A DNA stretch of 36,745 nt from Elysia marginata (lineage: Eukaryota > Mollusca > Gastropoda > Plakobranchidae). The notes under the pieces were generated by a model. That model was given only the letters and a program-made list of their open reading frames with translations, had not been told where the DNA came from and made no database searches. Shown here one piece after another: positions 30,455 through 36,745 of this stretch. The position numbers and the translations under genes are program-made. How positions within the stretch are numbered: position 1 is the stretch's first letter; each line of letters starts with the position of its first letter. The stretch spans positions 110,262-147,006 of the forward strand of contig BMAT01012846.1 of assembly GCA_019649035.1 (NCBI GenBank), given 5' to 3'.

Positions 30455-33400
30455 GTAAGACAAAGAGGACATGCATTTTGTTTCTTGTATCTTTGAAATT
30501 TATTCTTTGTCTTAATTTTGCCAGGCACTGTTTAGTGCTTCCACTGTGTCAAAAAAGTTTCTGTTTATCTTAGAATGTATTATTCTTGTATCCATTGTTT
30601 CTTAACTGATTAGATTTTATTTAAAATGTATACCATAATCATATAATGTGTGATTAATATTTAGGCTTAATTTTAGGCAAAGAGTGTTGAGATTTTAATG
30701 AAGTGGAAAGTACTCTGAAGTTGTATTTTATATTTTTTTTATTTTCAAAACAATAATAAAAAAATATTAATGATAATAATAATTGCTGCTAGTTCAAGTA
30801 CCTGTTCTACAAACAGTATGAAGGGGTGGCAAATCATAACATTAACAGATCTAATTGAGATTGTGTGAGGAAAGCAGGTGGACTATTTTTTTTTTTTTAT
30901 GTTATACATTATATTAATCCCTATCGAGAAATTTTCCTTTGTTACTCAGCGTAACTGTGTGGCCACTGAGCAGGGCCACTAATGCCATAGCTGCTAGCAG
31001 ACCAAGTATTTGAAGGCCACTTTTAACCCATAAACATACATCAATTTCGAATTTCGAAGAATTTCTGGGTAGACAATGTTATCCATGTAAGATCCATTCG
31101 CAAGTTCACCACAGGAATGGAGATCTGCAACACAGTTCTAGAGGTCTAGGACTGTTTCTAGTAATGCAATATTCTTCAAGGCTTGTCTCTCTTTTTTTAT
31201 TACACTGTATTATTTGTTTTTATAGCGAAAGCCATTGTCTAGGGCCACTGGGTCTAGATTTGGGAGATCTAGATCTACATCTACAGGTCTTTGTCTTTGT
31301 CCTACGACTGGATTATCTAGGGCTAAGGGGTCCAGAGTTTCTATATTTACTCGTTTTTTAATTTTCGCTTATGATTTTACTGTTTCTCAACCACATTATC
31401 ATAATAAAAAGTAGTAATTAATAAGTATTGTGTAGCAAAAAAAAACCACCCAATCAATTCTGTTTAACTTTTATGGGGTCCTTTGTTTTGACAGTAAAAC
31501 AAGGCAAATAACTCTTGCTGGCTGTTTTTAGGATCATCCTCTTTTCAGAAATGATCCCTTCAACATGTAATTCTATTTCAGAACTCCAAAAGGTGATTGA
31601 TGAGTCAGAGGCGTTGTATACAAAGAAAGACTTTGCTGCTATGTACGAACTCCTCAGTCCCCACAAGGAGAGCAATGATGCCAACATTTTGTGGAGGTTA
31701 GCACGAGCAGCAACTGAGAAGGGCAAGATGGGGACTAAGGAGGAAAGAAAGGAGCACATCTACGAGGCTTGGGACTACATCAAAAAAGCCCTCGAGCTGG
31801 ATGACAATAACTTTGCCTGCCACAAGGTGAAAACCAATCGTTAATATGTTCATGATTAAAATTCTCAAAACTTCCATTTCTTTGTTATCAAATGGATTAT
31901 ATATAGGCCACGAATAAAGCAATTACTAGATCCAAGGATGAGAAGATTAAAAGATAATAATCCTAATTACACTCATAGCTTAATAATCCTAATTACACTC
32001 ATAGGTTTAAATGTTCAACATGTATTACTCATTGTATTTCTGGCTGTAGCTAATATATGGGAAAAATGCTTTGAACAATCTTTAACTAAAAATAGTAACA
32101 GTCAAGTTCGGATATATTTCAAATGCTGTTGGAACAAAATTTAATTCAAATTATCCAAAAATATTATTACTAATTGTAGTTAAAATTAAGCAGATTTTTG
32201 AGTTATCTAGGTTGGACATCATTAGTGTAGATTCTTATGCTTATGAATCTGATTCATCCATGAATGTGAGTACAGTCGACTCCACTTAAGTCGACGCTGC
32301 ATAAGTCGATTTTCAATCAAGGCGTTCTTTTTCCTTGGCCCCTCCCCCTTCAGATAACGAAAATATAAGCACTAGCACATAAGTCGATTTTCATATAAGT
32401 CGATCTTAGAAAAGCTCATGCTAGCAATAAATAAGATGATATTCCTTAGCTCCAGTCCTTCTGAACAGGGGGCCTAGATAGCTCAGTTGGTAGTGGCCTC
32501 GCTCCGTGGCCCAGAGGTCGCGGGTTCGAGCCTCAGCTGAGCACAGTCCAGGCCCCTACTGGTTGGGTCGGTGTCAGTATAATGTGACCGGCTGAGGCTA
32601 AGTCATGGTATCCCCGCTAGTCTCTGGGTGGCAGCCCATACATTGTCATTGGGACCCAAGCCCTGAGAGCACCTTTGAAGTGGAATTAGGCTTGTAAAAA
32701 TATCCTTCAATATATCTGAACCACACTAAAGCTAGACAGATCGAGTTTACACGAGACCCATCGCTGTATAAAGATCCAAGAGAACCTTAGGAGACGTTAA
32801 ACAATCCTGAAAGCAGGAGACAATAAACCCCTAAAACCACTTTCTTAGTCTTACATCAGTCTTTGTAAGCGACATGTGTGGCTATGCGTAACCCACAAGA
32901 CTACTATGATTAAGTAAAAAAGTGTCTAGACAAAACATCTCCCTTTCTGTCTGACTGGTCAAAGCTTGCTCCTTCCCACCCCTCTCTCACCATGAACAAG
33001 CTAGGCTTGGCATACCAGGATTAGTGGCCCAGCATGCGCCGCACAGCTCGAGCCATTTGGCCTCTGTAGGTGGAAGTGATTCTGATTAAGTGTGCGATCT
33101 CTATCACTATCACACGACAGTAATGTTAATCATAATATGACTGGTCTCGTGTATGATGGGGCACGCGCTCTGTGTTCCAGATGCGTTATGCCTTACATGA
33201 TTGAACCTGACTTTTAAAAGCCCCCCCCCCCCCCCCCCCCCATCTCCCCAATATGAGACTGAAGTGAAACTGAAAGAATGAGAGCTCAGCGCGAGAGTAA
33301 TGCTAGGTCTGATTACAGAGATTAGTCATTGACATTGTAATATTGAGAGAGCTAGATCTAAAGAACATGCATATCGCCACTTGACTGAAAACTGCAAACA

Positions 33401-36400
33401 ACAGGCACAGAAACTTCGCGTCAGAATTAAATTATCTTGAGCTGCACTACGGTGTTGATCTAATCTACTATCTAGCCTACTAAGACAATAGGAGACCTAC
33501 AACTTCAAGTAGAGCTTCCTGAGTTTAAACTTTAGGCAGGAAACTAACAATTCTGACACTTAAGCGAAACATTGAACTAATCGACAAATTACAGTACTGT
33601 AATTCTTTTGTAATTCATTAATATGTCCTTTTACTGTTAATTACCTTGTTCCTTCAAAATTTTAAATTATGTATTTTGATGGATATTTTTTTTTATTAAA
33701 ATGAGTGAAAAAAAAAGCAACAATGACAACAACAACAAAATAAACAACAAACACTCAGAGAAAATTATACAGATGAAAACCTTATGCTCAAATGTTTTAA
33801 TCTAGGGAGATAAGCCAGCTATTACTTAACTCAATTTTTCACATAAGTCGATCTTAGTAGTTATGTCCCCTGGAAATCGACTTAAGCAGTGTTGACTGTA
33901 TATTACTCAGAGTTGTAGGTAGACTATAGAAGGACTAGAAAGGCTTTGCATTAACTTGATTCTGTAGGTCCAAAACTTAGAATGATAACCAAAAAGACTA
34001 AAAGTGTTGTCTTTTATGTGCGATGACATATAGAAATTAGCATTCTTTTTCAAATATACTCTTGTCAATATATTGTGTGTTCATTGACTGCAGTGGTACG
34101 GCATACTTTTGGACTATACTGGAGAATATGAAGGGACCCAAAAGAGGATTTCAAATGCTTTTGAAGTTAAAAAGCACTTTATGGTAAGATTTTTACTTTG
34201 CTGCACAAAATTTGACTCTTTTTATTGTAAACATCACACTCAATTCATTATCAATCTGTCAAGAATATTTGAATCTCTATAAATTAAATATATTTATTGA
34301 AACTATACAAATCTATAATATAGCTTTGTTATGATGCAGTCAAAATTGTGATTTGACACTTTAAAAAAAAATGTAATTAAAAGCTAAATGAATGGTAGCC
34401 TGCTTAGTTCTTTTAAGGTAATGTTAGGATCAGTGCAAAGTTTGTAACTTTTATGGTGCTTTAAGGAACACTTAACAATGATAGTACTTAATAATGTCAG
34501 ATCTTTAAAAGTAATGGTATTTTAATGATTTCAACAGAGAGCTATAGAGTTGAATCCAACTGATGCTACTACCATGTACTGCCTTGGGTATTGGTAAGTC
34601 CACATTCAAATTTTATTGTAGTAGAAATAAGTTTGTTCATTATATAAAGTTCAAATAAGTTCATCACTCTGTGTTCCATTTGATAACTGGAAGAAATAAT
34701 AATATTTTAAAGATTAAAAAAAAGAGCTTTACTGAAAAGCTCTTTGACATCAGCCTAAAATGTCTGGCAACCAGCCCAAATGAATCAGATGATACAATTT
34801 TCACTTAAAAAGGAGTTCATTTTTTTAACATTGCATTTTTCTGAGCTTGCAAATGTGTTCAGTTTTATGAAAATACCAATATTATGTGGAAAGATATTAG
34901 AATTTCTTTTCCTTAGGTAAAAAGGAAGAGATGGATAAATCTACTTTTAAAATTTAAATGCTGTTTTCTGAAATTTAAATTTCCAACAAACTACTCAGTT
35001 GTGTCCCCCCAGAAAATTTCAAATTGAAACCTCCAAAATTGCTTATAATTTTGGCAAAAATTGCCAAAAAATGCAAGTGAAAAGTGCAAAGAAGTAAAAG
35101 AAAAAGCAAAAAAGGCTGAAAATTGCAGTAAATCACAAATGATGGTTCACATAAATTGACAGCACTGAACCAATTTATACAAGATGAATTATATAAATGA
35201 ATTAAGTAGAGTTGAACTAAACATGTAGCTTATATAGATGTATTTTGGAAAAAAGTACATACTTGTAAAAGCAAAAGTTTGTATTCAGCAAGGCTCGTCT
35301 GAATCAGCAGATCCCATGTAAGCATGTGGAACATTGCCACTGGTGCTGTTAAAAATACTGCAGTTATATTAAAATCAACTGTGATATTGATATGCCTATC
35401 ATGATGACTGAGCCACTAGCATGCATTGCAATTTTTTCCATGCTTGGTGACAGAAGGTGGTGGTTGCATGAGGTACATATAATTAAGTCATGCTGCACGG
35501 AATTTAACATAACAAATCAAATTGAAGGCAATGATGCAATTTGGTTGAGTAATAGATGATGTGGCAGAATTTTTTGGGCAGCTTATCTGATTAGGAAAAT
35601 CTACTAAAGCCTTAGAGCTAGGGCTAGGCTTGGACCTATAGGCTTCCATACACCCAATATTGCCATCTGTATATTTTCTCTACTCTCCTCGACACCAAGT
35701 TTTTCTCTTACATAATCACGAGGTTTGCATTTATCCTTATCCTCTTACTCACCAATCTGTTTGTCACTACAGAAATAATAAAGATCAGCTGCGCGATCAA
35801 GATTGTATGTCATGTAAAAACTAGCGAAGCTTAAATCTCAGAGAACTCAACTTTGGAAATAGTTTAAAAACGGAAAATGAAAATAGACATGAGGAAAGAG
35901 AACTGGGAGTTTGAGTGGTAACAAGAATCAGAAACAGCCTTAAATATAATTCTAGTTATTTCTACACTTACAATCTCATTTTATTTTCCTTGTTCTCGAT
36001 TACACCACAAAGGAATACTTTTACAGCATTTTTTAAGTAGAATTTCTTTTACAAAGCAAGAAAAATTGTGGAGAATGGTGGAAGAGCTAAAAAATCAAGA
36101 CCACGAATTACCGATTGTGGCCACAATTTTCCTGAGGAAATTTCAGTTGGGCTGATCTTGAGGCATAAGTTAGCATTTCTTCATTTGATTAGTCTCACCA
36201 TAGATCTATCAGCTCTGCCCAAACTTTCCATGACCTGGCATATTAAAAATTATTTACTATTAGTGAATTTCTACTTTGAAAGTATTACTTTTGATGCTGT
36301 TTGAAGACTAGTATTTACACTCTTCTTTCTTTCAATGGGTTATATTTTTTTAAACTTAAGAATAAGAGACTTTTCATGTTTGGATAATACAATGTATTAA

Positions 36401-36653
36401 AATTATTTTGTCCCTGATAGGATAAAACTTTGGATTATGGAATATACTGCGATAACAAAGTGTAAATGATAAATGAATGTGCACATATATTTGATGCCTG
36501 ATAACAAATGTTGGAGGCAACAAAATATAATTTCAAAATGCTTCATTGCAAACATTCTTTTTCAGGTGTTTCCTTTTTGCTGACATGCCTTGGTATCAAA
36601 GAAAAATAGCATCGGTTGTATTTGCAACACCGCCTACCTCCACATATGAAGAG
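30370..36653 (+). CDS. RMDN1: Regulator of microtubule dynamics protein 1 (RMDN1), partial, five exons visible
   Basis: Visible exons: 30370-30454, 31582-31826, 34094-34183, 34538-34593, 36566-36653 (564 nt, 188 codons), all GT-AG and in phase. The protein begins with a hydrophobic stretch (FFKPLLTALFPVMAAAGV), then TPR-like helices: VIDESEALYTKKDFAAMYEL, NILWRLARAATEKGK, YIKKALELDDNNFACHKWYG, HFMRAIELNPTDATTMYCLG and MPWYQRKIASVVFATPPTST. The last motif is typical of RMDN1 rather than RMDN2/3. Family members associate with microtubules (C. elegans RMD-1), and human RMDN1 is reported at mitochondria and spindle. The N-terminal exon(s) and the end of the protein are missing: the start is not identified and the 3' part lies beyond the window. 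Confidence 0.92.
31582..31826 (+). CDS. RMDN1: RMDN1 exon, TPR-like repeats 1-2
   Basis: Encodes (E)LQKVIDESEALYTKKDFAA through DDNNFACHK. WRLARAA and KALELDDNNFACHK match the family closely. Acceptor TTCTATTTCAG, donor CACAAG|GTGAAA, phase 0. Confidence 0.95.
31955..32006 (+). repeat. 26-bp tandem duplication in RMDN1 intron
   Basis: TAATAATCCTAATTACACTC occurs at 31955 and 31981, each followed by ATAG. The two copies differ at one position near the end. Confidence 0.9.
32471..32840 (+). mobile_element. tRNA-derived SINE nested in the TA-type element
   Basis: TAGCTCAGTTGG (A box) at 32479-32490 and GGTTCGAGCC (B box) at 32523-32532 are at tRNA spacing. The acceptor halves (GGCCTAG and CTGAGCA) do not pair, and a long non-tRNA body follows (ACCTTAGGAGACGTTAAACA near 32783), so this is a SINE. 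The 3' end near 32840 is approximate. Confidence 0.8.
33221..33241 (+). repeat. C21 homopolymer
   Basis: Twenty-one consecutive cytosines follow CTTTTAAAAG. Such a run is rare in this AT-rich window and its length is liable to sequencing error. Confidence 0.9.
34094..34183 (+). CDS. RMDN1: RMDN1 exon (WYGILLDYTGEYEG)
   Basis: Thirty codons, WYGILLDYTGEYEGTQKRIS and NAFEVKKHFM, correspond to the conserved WYAICL-type segment. Acceptor TTGACTGCAG, donor ATG|GTAAGA, phase 0. Confidence 0.95.
34538..34593 (+). CDS. RMDN1: RMDN1 exon (RAIELNPTDATTMYCLGYW)
   Basis: Encodes RAIELNPTDATTMYCLGY plus two bases of Trp. The AIELNP motif is a TPR helix B signature. Acceptor GATTTCAACAG, donor TTG|GTAAGT, phase 2. 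Confidence 0.95.
34594..36565 (+). other. RMDN1 intron, 2 kb, no element recognised
   Basis: AT-rich. A few degenerate near-palindromic patches (TTGGCAAAAATTGCCAA at about 35052-35068) are present, but no bounded transposon or exon is seen. The frame at 36068-36304 has no known motif. Confidence 0.5.
36566..36653 (+). CDS. RMDN1: RMDN1 exon (MPWYQRKIASVVFATPPTS)
   Basis: Encodes (W)CFLFADMPWYQRKIASVVF and ATPPTSTYEE, the most diagnostic RMDN1 segment. Acceptor CTTTTTCAG, donor GAG|GTGCGT, phase 0. The following exon lies outside the window. Confidence 0.95.
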
Positions 36654-36667
36654 GTGCGTATTATATA

Positions 36668-36745
36668 CAGTGGAATCTGGATAAAGTCAACACCTCTAGA
36701 CCGAAAAAAAGTGTTGACTTTAAGCGAGGTTGACTTTATCCATTT
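36668..36745 (+). mobile_element. CAGT-ended MITE, left end, cut by the window edge
   Basis: TA at 36666-36667 precedes CAGTGGAATCTGG. GGATAAAGTCAAC (36679-36691) is inverted exactly as GTTGACTTTATCC (36729-36741), with GTCAACAC and GTGTTGAC between. The same family ends at 4637 and 12293. The remainder lies beyond the window. Confidence 0.72.

Larger units (their letters stand above)
32273..33898. mobile_element. 1626-bp TA-type element in RMDN1 intron
   Basis: TA at 32271-32272 and 33899-33900 flank the termini. The left end CAGTCGACTCCACTTAAGTC and the right end CGACTTAAGCAGTGTTGACTG are inverse of one another. Further inverted blocks (CATAAGTCGAT) occur inside both ends, near 32303, 32382 and 33842. 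No transposase is recognised. The element has taken in a SINE (32471-32840) and a C21 run (33221-33241). The layout fits a non-autonomous pogo/Tigger-like element. Confidence 0.72.

Noticed and set aside
31454-31922. Minus-strand frames at 31454-31759 and 31698-31922
   Set aside because: They are the antisense of the RMDN1 exon at 31582-31826, which has clear family similarity and splice sites.
32471-32545. Apparent tRNA gene with good A and B boxes
   Set aside because: Acceptor stem does not pair and a SINE body follows directly.

Overview
The window looks like animal nuclear DNA. It is AT-rich, its genes have many GT-AG introns, non-coding DNA dominates, and it is crowded with small DNA transposons, tRNA-derived SINEs and decayed non-LTR retrotransposons. 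The repeat mix and the frequent AGATCTAGATC-type motifs suggest a mollusc, perhaps a gastropod. That assignment is inference; no species marker was seen.

Two protein-coding genes are supported, both on the + strand. The first, at 6568-20185, is a complete 11-exon gene for the tRNA-dihydrouridine synthase DUS3L. All splice junctions join in frame to give 713 residues: two CCCH zinc fingers, a linker, then the FMN-dependent DUS catalytic domain with its GCP cysteine. The second begins by 30370 and runs off the right edge. It encodes RMDN1 (regulator of microtubule dynamics 1, FAM82B family). Five consecutive exons (188 codons) are visible; the first exon(s) and the C-terminal end are not.

Layout: 1-3090 is non-coding, with a roughly 58-bp repeat and a 350-bp purine tract. 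3092-4885 is a fold-back-like structure: minisatellite arrays in opposite orientation enclose a roughly 60-bp satellite, a CTA microsatellite and a MITE end. 5288-5557 is a hAT-like MITE and 5826-6016 a SINE. 6568-20185 is DUS3L, whose introns hold a 210-bp TA-flanked MITE, a 1.57-kb TA-type element with a piggyBac-type MITE inside it, and a third degenerate MITE. 20186-30369 is intergenic: DUS3L 3' flank, a degenerate tandem repeat, pieces of at least three LINEs, and SINE fragments. 30370-36653 is RMDN1, whose second visible intron carries a 1.63-kb TA-type element that itself holds a SINE and a C21 homopolymer. The window ends inside another copy of the recurrent CAGT-ended family.

DUS3L modifies cytoplasmic tRNA (and some mRNA), whereas RMDN1 is a TPR-like, microtubule- or mitochondria-associated protein. 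Nothing in the sequence links them functionally. The most unusual structures are the inverted minisatellite element at 3.1-4.9 kb, the nested transposons in intron 7, and the LINE interrupted by a 699-bp insert between perfect 13-bp direct repeats.
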